Shown here: positions 7,291-12,854 of the stretch, in pieces
How positions within the stretch are numbered: position 1 is the stretch's first letter
Layout of the letters: each line of letters begins with the position of its first letter
DNA from: Alistipes sp.
GTDB lineage: Bacteria; Bacteroidota; Bacteroidia; Bacteroidales; Rikenellaceae
Length of the DNA stretch: 35,467 nt
Direction: 5' to 3'
Assembly: GCA_017631035.1 (NCBI GenBank)
Contig: JAGBUB010000020.1
Location: forward strand, 1 to 35,467
Program-made: the position numbers and the translations under genes
The notes under the pieces: generated by a model
The model's input: only the letters and a program-made list of their open reading frames with translations
Database searches by the model: none
Told to the model about the DNA's origin: nothing

Positions 7291-7539
7291 ATGAGTAAGC
7301 CAACTATTGAAATTGATTTTAATGGACCACAAGGCAATATCTTCTGCGTACTATTAGAGGCGAACAAGGCTATTGAGAGGCTTGGCTTTACGGGAGGTTC
7401 ATTGTCTATGAGGAATGCCACCATTATCAACGCAGAGATGCGGCACAAGGTATCAAAGGCTAAAAGCTACAAGGATGCTCTAAACATCATAGAAGAGTAT
7501 GTAACAATTAAACCGAAAGGAGGGTTGCCAATGAAGTAA
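7291..7539 (+). CDS. Small hypothetical protein
   Basis: An 82-aa protein beginning MSKPTIEIDFNGPQGN; it looks like a small alpha/beta protein. I recognise no family. It begins 1 bp after the GemA-like stop. The first tRNA-like RNA of the cluster at 7549-7987 follows within 10 bp. Confidence 0.65.
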   Translation: MSKPTIEIDFNGPQGNIFCVLLEANKAIERLGFTGGSLSMRNATIINAEMRHKVSKAKSYKDALNIIEEYVTIKPKGGLPMK

Positions 7540-7548
7540 GTGAGACAT

Positions 7549-7630
7549 GGGTGGTAAAGGCATATTAGCATTTTTCCATGTGGTTGCAAGATAAAGAATT
7601 GCGATAGGGGTTCGACTCCCCAGCCACCCC
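7549..7630 (+). tRNA. tRNA-like RNA 2, degenerate D arm and 9-nt anticodon loop
   Basis: The acceptor is GGGTGGT/GCCACCC (7549-7555/7623-7629, 7 bp with one G-U). The T arm is AGGGG-TTCGACT-CCCCA (7606-7622, four pairs and one mismatch). An anticodon-arm-like stem TTGCAA/TTGCGA (7584-7589/7599-7604) closes a 9-nt loop GATAAAGAA. The D-arm region (7556-7583) does not form a normal arm and holds CCATGT, which could instead pair with ACATGG at 7545-7550. A normal 7-nt anticodon loop is not available. It was found by its strong T arm and acceptor stem; decoding function is doubtful. Confidence 0.5.
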
Positions 7631-7647
7631 CAAAACAATGTATGGTT

Positions 7648-7803
7648 ATGAAACAGTACAAGATTACAATGAAAGAGGTCGGCACAGAACGACCATTAGA
7701 GAGCTTCTACTTTGGCGATGTAAGCCGTGAGTATTTAATCGATTTTTATGGGCTAAAACAGCCCGATATTGAGTGGTACAATATAGAAGAAGTAACAGAG
7801 TAA
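7648..7803 (+). CDS. 51-aa hypothetical protein between tRNA-like RNAs
   Basis: A short frame starting MKQYKITMKEVGTE and ending at TAA 7801-7803; an in-frame ATG two codons upstream (7642) is an alternative start. The composition is that of a real protein: mixed alpha/beta, acidic C-terminus, no low complexity. Its last codons overlap the 5' end of tRNA-like RNA 4. Its function is unknown. Confidence 0.5.
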   Translation: MKQYKITMKEVGTERPLESFYFGDVSREYLIDFYGLKQPDIEWYNIEEVTE

Positions 7804-7880
7804 CCGCCCGAAGGAATCGGGGGCAGTTATCCCCAAGCAACTGCTTGCCCAGAATGAGGTTCAATTCCTTGTGGCTCTGT
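7795..7880 (+). ncRNA. tRNA-like RNA 4 (weaker candidate)
   Basis: A possible 86-nt cloverleaf. The acceptor is ACAGAGT/GCTCTGT (7795-7801/7874-7880, 7 bp with one G-U). The D-like stem is CCCG-AAGGAAT-CGGG (7807-7821). The anticodon-like stem is GCAGTT/AACTGC (7823-7828/7839-7844) with a 10-nt loop ATCCCCAAGC. The T-like loop TTCAATT (7860-7866) sits on a stem with wobble pairs. The 5' strand overlaps the stop of the 51-aa frame. Each helix is plausible but the whole could be chance; its place between RNAs 2 and 3 raises the likelihood. Confidence 0.35.
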
Positions 7881-7898
7881 TTGGCGGGTTTCCGCTGG

Positions 7899-7988
7899 GG
7901 GTAGGATAAGCCACTATGTGGAGAGGTGGCGAGGGTTTAGCCATATAACCCTTAGGCGTATTAGTAGGTTCGACTCCTGCACTACCCA
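7899..7988 (+). tRNA. tRNA-like RNA 3, 9-nt anticodon loop
   Basis: A cloverleaf of about 90 nt. The acceptor is GGGTAGG/ACTACCC (7899-7905/7981-7987, six pairs and one mismatch). The D arm is GCCAC/GTGGC (7910-7914/7926-7930) with a GG-containing loop. The anticodon-arm-like stem is AGGGTT/AACCCT (7932-7937/7947-7952) with a 9-nt loop TAGCCATAT. An 11-nt variable region follows, then the T arm GTAGG-TTCGACT-CCTGC (7964-7980). No U33 is placed correctly for a normal 7-nt loop. It lies 26 bp before the next gene's ATG. Confidence 0.55.
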
Positions 7989-8013
7989 CAACTTAACCAA
8001 ATTTTATAGTATT

Positions 8014-8451
8014 ATGATTGATATTAAACAGTTATCCATCGGGGATTGGGTACAGCACGACACTACCCCCTGCAAGATTAGAAGTATTATCCGAAAAGCA
8101 GCCATATCTGACGATGAGGTTATCTATGTGGTAGAACTAACAGATCCACGATTGGGGGATGTTTTCTGTGATCGTTTGTCATCAATAAGTCCATTGCCAA
8201 TAACCCCCGAAATAATGGTGAATATCGGGTTTTGGCAATTTGATGCCTCGCTCTCCAATTGGAGGATAATGGTCAATGAAACTCATCGTGTCGAAGCAAG
8301 AGGTTTTTCGGAGGACTACATGACCTTATACTATGAACGATTGACAGACTGCGGGGAGTGGGTACTAATAGCCCAAATGGATTGTACTTGCGTTCATCAC
8401 CTCCAACGATTTGTAACGATATGTAATATCCATAAAGAGATAAAACTATGA
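8014..8451 (+). CDS. Conserved Bacteroidales phage protein with C-terminal VHHLQ motif
   Basis: A 145-aa protein. The ATG at 8014 (MIDIKQLSIGDWVQ) is chosen over an upstream in-frame start, which would translate through tRNA-like RNA 3. The opening LSIGDWVQ and the ending with CVHHLQRF are typical of a small protein family common in Bacteroidetes phages and mobile elements. The biochemical role is not known to me. The stop overlaps the next start (ATGA). Confidence 0.7.
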   Translation: MIDIKQLSIGDWVQHDTTPCKIRSIIRKAAISDDEVIYVVELTDPRLGDVFCDRLSSISPLPITPEIMVNIGFWQFDASLSNWRIMVNETHRVEARGFSEDYMTLYYERLTDCGEWVLIAQMDCTCVHHLQRFVTICNIHKEIKL

Positions 8452-8693
8452 AGTGGATTAACGAGCCAATCAAGGATACGGGATACAGTGAGTCAATGCT
8501 TGCCCTGACACCAGAGGAAGCTGGCGTGATAGCCGAGGAGTTGCGCCCTGTATTGAAGTCCCTCAAAAAGAAGTTTGACTGTTTAGAGGATATTCGGCAA
8601 AGTGGCGAGGCGACTGAAAAGCAACTTAACAAGTGGACTATCCTACAAGAGAAAATAGCAACGATAGAAGAATTCATTAACATAGGTTGGTAA
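8448..8693 (+). CDS. Small helical hypothetical protein
   Basis: An 81-aa, mainly helical and charged protein (for example LTPEEAGVIAEELRPVL), translationally coupled to the previous gene by a 4-nt overlap. I recognise no domain. A DNA- or protein-binding accessory role in the early operon would fit. Confidence 0.6.
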   Translation: MKWINEPIKDTGYSESMLALTPEEAGVIAEELRPVLKSLKKKFDCLEDIRQSGEATEKQLNKWTILQEKIATIEEFINIGW

Positions 8694-8694
8694 T

Positions 8695-9021
8695 ATGGAT
8701 ACAATTAAACAGAGGGCAGAAGAGTATGCCCAGCGTATCAAGGATGAGCAGGAAGATGCGTATATCTTCACAGATGCCGAAGTGCTGGTGGAGGGAGCGT
8801 ATGAGGCGGGGGCAAGGGAGGAACGCAACGAACTATTGCGGTGGAGAGATCCCCGTGTAGAACTTCCCAAAGTTGGGGAAAATGTTTTAGTTAAGATAGG
8901 CGGAGAGTCCTATTTTGTTGGTTATTTAGATTTGTATAATTGCTTTTGCCAAATAACTAACACAGTGGAATTCCACACTGTAAATGAAGTTCTGGGGTGG
9001 AGATATATTGTAAACGAATAA
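8695..9021 (+). CDS. DUF551-like small phage protein
   Basis: A 108-aa protein with a helical, acidic N-terminal half. The C-terminal half reads WRDPRVELPKVGENVLVKI followed by FVGYL and WRY. The pattern W-x-D-x-x-x-x-LP-x-x-G-x-x-VLV is typical of DUF551-type phage proteins of unknown function. It starts 1 bp after the preceding stop. Confidence 0.6.
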   Translation: MDTIKQRAEEYAQRIKDEQEDAYIFTDAEVLVEGAYEAGAREERNELLRWRDPRVELPKVGENVLVKIGGESYFVGYLDLYNCFCQITNTVEFHTVNEVLGWRYIVNE

Positions 9022-9034
9022 ACACGATTGGAAT

Positions 9035-9307
9035 ATGAAGAAGATTTTAGTTAGTGGGTGCGCCAACTGCCCTTATTTAATAGTTTGGCAAGATGGCGAG
9101 GACAAAGGTTTCGAGAGTATAAAGCATGGAGAATGTCGCCACCCATCGTTCAGAATCCACAAGGATTTACCTGCTGCGATAATGGGTAAGGCTGCGTTTT
9201 TGGAATTTGACCACACAAAAGACAACGAGCCCGTAAGTAATGTTAAGGCGTGTGGAACCCCTCGCTGGTGCCCTCTTCCTAATGAAGATGTCGAAGATAA
9301 CCTATAA
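9035..9307 (+). CDS. Small Cys-rich protein, possible metal site
   Basis: A 90-aa protein with five cysteines: CANC near the N-terminus, CRHP in the middle, and CGTPRWC near the C-terminus. The spacing suggests a zinc or structural metal site. Similar small proteins with CANCPY and RWCPL motifs occur in Bacteroidetes mobile elements. Its function is unknown. Confidence 0.6.
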   Translation: MKKILVSGCANCPYLIVWQDGEDKGFESIKHGECRHPSFRIHKDLPAAIMGKAAFLEFDHTKDNEPVSNVKACGTPRWCPLPNEDVEDNL

Positions 9308-9319
9308 ACTGATTGATAT

Positions 9320-9964
9320 ATGATACAGTACACACAAGAAGATGTAGCCCGCCTGTTGGCGGACGAGCGAATCAGAGGAATTTACCTCTGCAACCTATTA
9401 CTTGAAAAGTTAAAGAAACAGCTACCTAACGCCAAGGGCGAGGTTAAGGCGAGCATCGGGCGAGCACATGGTATCCTGAATGGGTTGTTCTTTGACTTGA
9501 TAGGCGGAACTATTACCAAGGACCGTGATTTTGATGAGCAGATTATGGCTCTTGTCAAGGCTGATTACAAGCTCCTTCCCGAACCCGGAGACAAGCCTAT
9601 CGATGCGCTTGTATTCCCAAGCGAGGAACAGACGATATCGGTTATCGATGACGAGGTATATGGCGGTGCCCACTGCTACCTCATTAGAGAGTGCCTCGGC
9701 TTTGTTGATGGCAAGACGCAGTACACCGACACCCAACAGGTAGTGCAGTTCGTACAAAAGAACGATGATGGTAGTGTCGTGCCCGGACTTCAATCGGAGC
9801 AGTTGGTTTTGGCACTACTTGACCGACAGCAGAAGTTGAACAACCGCTTCCCATCGGAGCAGAACGCCAAGATGGTAGAGGGCTTGCAAATGTTCCTTGA
9901 TGCTTGCAAAGAGCGTGTTCAGGAGCGCATCGAGCGAGGTGTTATGGGCGAGCTTAAAAAGTAG
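9320..9964 (+). CDS. Conserved Mu-like early protein of unknown function
   Basis: A 214-aa protein with a helical N-terminal third, a short beta region in the middle (DEVYGGAHCYLIRE) and a helical C-terminal hairpin (LLDRQQKLNNRFPSEQN and the helix after it). I recognise it only as a type found in Bacteroidales Mu-like elements. The C-terminal helical hairpin is faintly reminiscent of the small Acb2/Tad1 nucleotide-sponge hairpin, but the resemblance is too weak to assign. It lies in the accessory part of the early operon. Confidence 0.55.
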   Translation: MIQYTQEDVARLLADERIRGIYLCNLLLEKLKKQLPNAKGEVKASIGRAHGILNGLFFDLIGGTITKDRDFDEQIMALVKADYKLLPEPGDKPIDALVFPSEEQTISVIDDEVYGGAHCYLIRECLGFVDGKTQYTDTQQVVQFVQKNDDGSVVPGLQSEQLVLALLDRQQKLNNRFPSEQNAKMVEGLQMFLDACKERVQERIERGVMGELKK

Positions 9965-9968
9965 CACC

Positions 9969-10085
9969 ATGGGAGAGGAGAAAAACATCATCGGGCAGTT
10001 GTTTGTCAATGGGCAGCCTTTGCCAATTATCAAAGAGATAGATTACATTGAAACTCCGTACGCTGATGACACAACGAGAGCTTAG
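9969..10085 (+). CDS. 38-aa hypothetical protein
   Basis: A short frame starting MGEEKNIIGQLFVNGQ. The ATG at 9969 is used because an upstream in-frame start would overlap the previous gene by some 70 nt. The composition is protein-like and the last 20 nt overlap the next short gene. Function unknown. Confidence 0.45.
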   Translation: MGEEKNIIGQLFVNGQPLPIIKEIDYIETPYADDTTRA

Positions 10086-10209
10086 AGAACTTGGCGATTT
10101 ACTAAATGACTTCGATGAGTCTGATGATAAAATCAACCAACTTGAAAGTATATACTATTGGGTTAGGAAACAATATGAATTACAAAAGCACAAACTAAAA
10201 GATAAATAG
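10066..10209 (+). CDS. 47-aa charged helical protein
   Basis: A short frame MTQRELRELGDLLNDF ending at TAG 10207-10209. It is rich in Leu, Glu, Asp and Lys and probably forms one or two helices. It overlaps the previous short gene by 20 nt and is followed 1 bp later by the DUF3164 gene, so it fits the operon spacing. Function unknown. Confidence 0.5.
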   Translation: MTQRELRELGDLLNDFDESDDKINQLESIYYWVRKQYELQKHKLKDK

Positions 10210-10210
10210 T

Positions 10211-10861
10211 ATGGATATCACAAAACTTACAGCAGAGCAACGCGCTGAACTGAAAGCGCAACTTGAGGCTGAGGAGCGTGCCGAGAAACAGAAACGCCAA
10301 GACGACATCGATGCCTACAAGCAGAGTGTCGATGAGTTTGTACGCACCACTTTTGAGCGTATGAAGAAGGTAAGCGAGTTGATGAGGGAGGAGAAGAATA
10401 CCGCGTTCACAGCGGCTGATACTATCATTGCCCTCAAAGATGAATTGTATGATACCAAAACTGACCGACATAGTAATTCGTTCACCTCGTCAGATGGTAT
10501 GATATCTATTACCCTCGGTAGGCGCACCAACGATGGCTGGGATGATACGGTTAATGTAGGAGTCCAGAAGGTACACGACTTCTTCAAGTCGATGGCTCGT
10601 GATGAGGAGATGGCAGCCTTGACCGAGATGGTGATGTCGCTTCTTGCCCGTGATAAAAAGGGCAATCTGAAAGCGAGCCGAGTTCTCCAACTCCGAGAGG
10701 TTGCCCGTAAGTCAGGCTACTCGGACTTGATGGAGGCTGTTGATATTATCCAACAGGCATACAAGCCTGTCGAGTCTGTTGAGTTTATTTCGGTGCAGTA
10801 CAAAGACGAGAACGGGGTGAAACAGACTCTCCCGTTATCGCTTGCTTCAATGGAGAAGTAG
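10211..10861 (+). CDS. DUF3164 family Mu-like protein
   Basis: A 216-aa protein. The N-terminal half is a charged helix. The C-terminal half has the DUF3164 signature: ITLGRRTNDGWDDTVNVG, then the LLARDKKGNLKASRVLQL segment and a final IIQQAYKPVESVEFI region. DUF3164 proteins are characteristic of the early region of Mu-like phages; their function is not established. It is the last rightward early gene before a long gap. Confidence 0.85.
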   Translation: MDITKLTAEQRAELKAQLEAEERAEKQKRQDDIDAYKQSVDEFVRTTFERMKKVSELMREEKNTAFTAADTIIALKDELYDTKTDRHSNSFTSSDGMISITLGRRTNDGWDDTVNVGVQKVHDFFKSMARDEEMAALTEMVMSLLARDKKGNLKASRVLQLREVARKSGYSDLMEAVDIIQQAYKPVESVEFISVQYKDENGVKQTLPLSLASMEK

Positions 10862-10871
10862 AAGATTGATG

Positions 10872-10952
10872 TTAAACAGAGGAGGGACGCACTTGCGCCC
10901 CTCCATCCGTCAAGAGTAGTCTTTCGACCAGAAGAATCATACCAATAATCAT
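10872..10952 (-). CDS. Possible 26-aa hydrophobic peptide
   Basis: On the minus strand a short frame begins MIIGMILLVERLLLTDGG and ends at TAA 10874-10872. Its N-terminal half is hydrophobic, as in small membrane peptides. It overlaps the strong hairpin at 10881-10904 and lies just downstream of the 56-aa minus-strand frame. It could easily be fortuitous. Confidence 0.25.
   Translation of the reverse strand: MIIGMILLVERLLLTDGGAQVRPSSV
10881..10904. terminator. GC-rich hairpin after the early operon
   Basis: GGAGGG-A-CGC / GCG-C-CCCTCC (10881-10890 and 10895-10904) forms a strong stem with one mismatch and a 4-nt loop, 20 bp after the DUF3164 stop. Neither strand has a long T-run, so it may be a weak terminator or a transcript-stabilising stem. 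Confidence 0.45.
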
Positions 10953-10962
10953 TGTAATGCCT

Positions 10963-11133
10963 CTATACCAGAAACAAAGGCAAGACAATGTACTTGAAAA
11001 TAGCATAGGCTGTCCCAAATGACAAAAGAAAATTGTTCAATCTGGTCCAGAAAGAGGAGTTACTATTATTCACTCCAGCTTTAATGTCTAATTCAAAATC
11101 ATTTCCTTGTTTTTTGATGTTTAGATTAAACAT
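10963..11133 (-). CDS. 56-aa small membrane protein, antisense to the early operon
   Basis: A minus-strand frame: ATG at 11133-11131, TAG at 10965-10963. The first 30 residues are polar (MFNLNIKKQGNDFELDIKAG) and the last 22 are hydrophobic (from FLLSFGTAYAIFKYIVL), suggesting a C-terminal membrane anchor. Codon use is AT-rich compared with neighbours. It sits alone in the early/late gap, facing both operons, as accessory (moron) genes often do. A perfect -7 element TACTTTTG lies upstream at 11252-11245. I do not recognise the protein. Confidence 0.45.
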   Translation of the reverse strand: MFNLNIKKQGNDFELDIKAGVNNSNSSFWTRLNNFLLSFGTAYAIFKYIVLPLFLV

Positions 11134-11252
11134 AAAATACATTATATTTTTTTATAAAAGTCAGGGATAGGAGGTCCCCAACCATCTTATTTTTAACAGG
11201 AGTTTTTAAGACCCCTGTTCACATAAACCTTAGTTTATGCTGTACAAAAGTA
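11134..11252 (-). promoter_or_regulatory. Putative promoter and structured leader of the small membrane-protein gene
   Basis: On the minus strand TACTTTTG (11252-11245) is a perfect Bacteroides -7 box, although no clear TTTG lies at the -33 distance. The leader after it contains two inverted repeats: CATAAAC/GTTTATG (11222-11239) and AACAGG/CCTGTT (about 11198-11222). This points to a folded 5' untranslated region of about 100 nt. Confidence 0.4.
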
Positions 11253-11290
11253 AATAGTTTTTTGCATAATGAATTAATTCTGTTAAGCAA

Positions 11291-11324
11291 ATAGTGGGAA
11301 TCGCACTGATTCCCACTATTTTTG
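11291..11324. terminator. Strong rho-independent terminator
   Basis: A perfect 12-bp stem ATAGTGGGAATC (11291-11302) / GATTCCCACTAT (11308-11319) with a 5-nt loop, followed by a plus-strand T-run. It lies 30 bp before the gene at 11356, so transcription of that gene must start after it or read through it. Confidence 0.85.
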
Positions 11325-11355
11325 TATATTCTTATCACTATAAACCACCCCTAAA

Positions 11356-11625
11356 ATGCCGAGAGGACGAAACAAAGAGTTAATCGACAAACGCAATGAA
11401 GCGTTGTGCCGCCGTTGGTACTATTGGACGGAGGTGCAACGACTGCGCTTTGACGATGCCATCAAGGTCCTCTCCGAGCAGGAGTTCTTTATCTCCGAGG
11501 AGCGAGTGATGTCTATTATCAGGCAGTTCTGCCGAGAGCACCCAGACGAGGGGATTAAACCGATGCCAAAGGTCAAGGTTCCGAAGCTGACAGCTGCCCA
11601 ACTCCGACTATTCTCTGGCGAGTAG
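11356..11625 (+). CDS. Conserved small protein between the early and late modules
   Basis: An 89-aa basic protein beginning MPRGRNKELIDKRNEALC, with the helical segments RRWYYWTEVQRLRFDDAIKVL and FISEERVMSIIRQF. I recognise the type as common in Bacteroidales Mu-like elements, but not its activity. The helices could form a helix-turn-helix-like DNA-binding unit. Its place between early and late genes is where Mu encodes Mor, the middle-to-late activator, so a role in late transcription is attractive but unproven. Its 3' end overlaps the convergent tail gene by 18 nt. Confidence 0.6.
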   Translation: MPRGRNKELIDKRNEALCRRWYYWTEVQRLRFDDAIKVLSEQEFFISEERVMSIIRQFCREHPDEGIKPMPKVKVPKLTAAQLRLFSGE

Positions 11626-12060
11626 GTTGTCTGCAACCTGAACCTTGAAAGTAACCTCATATACCTTGATACGCCCATATAGGGTGTAGTGTCGGCTCTG
11701 TGTTCTTTGGAGTTCAGAGGTCGCCACCGCAAATTTGTAGGCGTGTAATGCAGAGCATAGTTGCCTGTGCTGCTCGCTTCGGCGTTTAAGGTGTTCGAAT
11801 TGGTTGTCTGGATATGAGGAGAGGTGTGTATCCTCGTGGCAGTCGAAGGCGTGCTTAATGGTGATGTAGGCAGTACCTCGTTGTTCTGTTCCTCGGCAAC
11901 TCGTCCAATCCACCGTTGAGACATCAACCAGCGCACAGGGGAATGTTACGGGATAACCATCGGCACTCTCAATCAGTTGCCCTGTGTCCTCATCGATGAG
12001 GGTTAGCCCCTCGACATTGTTCTGTAATCGGTCTGCAATTCGCAGGTACAATTCTTCCAT
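11608..12060 (-). CDS. Tail terminator/completion-like protein
   Basis: A 150-aa protein, last of the leftward late block. It starts with an amphipathic helix (MEELYLRIADRLQNN), then beta strands with the word FPCALVDVS and a late segment GRIKVYEVTFKVQV. This is the general pattern of phage tail-terminator or head-tail completion proteins (short alpha/beta, N-terminal helix). It follows the virion morphogenesis gene, as such genes do in Mu-like phages. The assignment rests on context and pattern, not strict motifs. Convergent overlap of 18 nt with the gene at 11356. Confidence 0.5.
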   Translation of the reverse strand: MEELYLRIADRLQNNVEGLTLIDEDTGQLIESADGYPVTFPCALVDVSTVDWTSCRGTEQRGTAYITIKHAFDCHEDTHLSSYPDNQFEHLKRRSEQHRQLCSALHAYKFAVATSELQRTQSRHYTLYGRIKVYEVTFKVQVADNLLARE

Positions 12061-12064
12061 AGTT

Positions 12065-12676
12065 TTATGAGTTTAAGATTTTGAGAACTTCTCGTTCAAT
12101 GTATGCGGCTATCTTGTCGTCAAGTTCGGCACTCTGTCCCATAAATTGGCGTTTGGGGATTGTTACAAACTGCCTTTTAGTCAAAGCAAGCCCTTTCCAC
12201 ATCTTCGCCTCCGCTGATTCCACCACAGGCTCGGCATTCTTGCCTTCTTTGCGTGTTTTTGGGCTGTTTGAGCCACTTTTGCCCTTGCCTGTGAGTTCAT
12301 AGTAGCGATGCCACGCATAGCCCCTCATTTTGGGCGTTATGCCAATCGTGCCACCCTCATTGTGAATTTGAGCATAGACCACATCGTTGAAGATAGTAAC
12401 TTTGGCGGTGCTGGGGGTGTAGTTGATAGAACTATACAAGTGTTTGCGTGAGGAAAGCAATGTTCCATACTTTGAATCTGCCCCTTGCCCGCCTGACGAT
12501 AGACGCTTGGAAGGAGGCCAAGGTTGTAGCCCTCCATTGACAAATCCACCTTTCGTGAAGTTATCCTTGAAGTGCTGCGTGGCAGTCTTGCCCGCATAGA
12601 TGGGAAGTCTGCGGCTGATAAGCTGTTCAACTCCCTGCACAAACCGCTGTATGTCTTTTTCAATTCTATCTGCCAT
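12065..12676 (-). CDS. Phage virion morphogenesis protein (Mu gpG-like)
   Basis: A 203-aa protein with the signatures of the virion morphogenesis family. Near the N-terminus it reads AGKTATQHFKDNFTKGGF. A GGLQPWPPSKR segment and then LLSSRKHLYSSINY (the L-x-x-S-x-x-L-x-x-S pattern) follow. Further on are VVYAQIHNEGG and the C-terminal PKRQFMGQS (the RxFxG pattern). In Mu the homologue acts in late head or tail assembly. It directly follows the MuF head gene, separated by 176 bp that hold a small RNA gene. Its start is preceded by an 11-bp repeat array. Confidence 0.87.
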   Translation of the reverse strand: MADRIEKDIQRFVQGVEQLISRRLPIYAGKTATQHFKDNFTKGGFVNGGLQPWPPSKRLSSGGQGADSKYGTLLSSRKHLYSSINYTPSTAKVTIFNDVVYAQIHNEGGTIGITPKMRGYAWHRYYELTGKGKSGSNSPKTRKEGKNAEPVVESAEAKMWKGLALTKRQFVTIPKRQFMGQSAELDDKIAAYIEREVLKILNS

Positions 12677-12719
12677 TTTGAGTGTTATTCAAATGCCGTT
12701 CAAACAGCGTTCAAACGAG
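12677..12719 (-). repeat. 11-bp repeat array before the virion morphogenesis gene
   Basis: On the minus strand, units such as CGCTGTTTGAA, CGGCATTTGAA and TAACACTCAAA lead straight into the ATG at 12676. On the plus strand the C positions are 12690, 12701 and 12712, an exact 11-bp period. Same family as the arrays before 5843, 22550 and 30402. Confidence 0.7.
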
Positions 12720-12745
12720 GGTTGTAAAATTATTCTTTCCAAAGT

Positions 12746-12777
12746 TTTGTATTTTGGAATGTTTTGTGCTATCTTTG
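12746..12777 (+). promoter_or_regulatory. Consensus Bacteroides promoter for a small RNA
   Basis: TTTG (12746-12749), a 20-bp gap and a perfect TATCTTTG (12770-12777). It points right, against the surrounding leftward late genes, and is followed within 80 bp by a strong terminator, so it should drive only a short transcript, probably active even in the prophage. Confidence 0.8.
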
Positions 12778-12782
12778 TGGTC

Positions 12783-12854
12783 GAAGGCGGGTTAGGGGCT
12801 TTGCTCGTAACTTATCGCAAACGCCTTAGCCCCGCTTCGGCGGGGTTTCTTTTT
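12783..12854 (+). ncRNA. Putative small RNA antisense to the MuF-morphogenesis gap
   Basis: The transcript from the promoter at 12746 would be about 72 nt and has no convincing coding frame. It folds into a stem TTTGC/GCAAA with loop TCGTAACTTATC (extended by GGC/GCC), then a terminator CCCCGC-TTCG-GCGGGG (12830-12845) with a T-rich tail to 12854. The tail overlaps the stop codon of the MuF-toxin gene on the other strand. An alternative pairing GGGGC/GCCCC would open the terminator stem. Possible roles: antisense control of the late mRNA, a trans-acting RNA in the lysogen, or an inhibitor linked to the toxin domain. No match to a known RNA family is claimed. Confidence 0.6.

Noticed and set aside
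7881-7898. Small hairpin GCGGGTTTCCGC before tRNA-like RNA 3
   Set aside because: Too short and without T-run to call a terminator; probably incidental to the GC-rich stretch.
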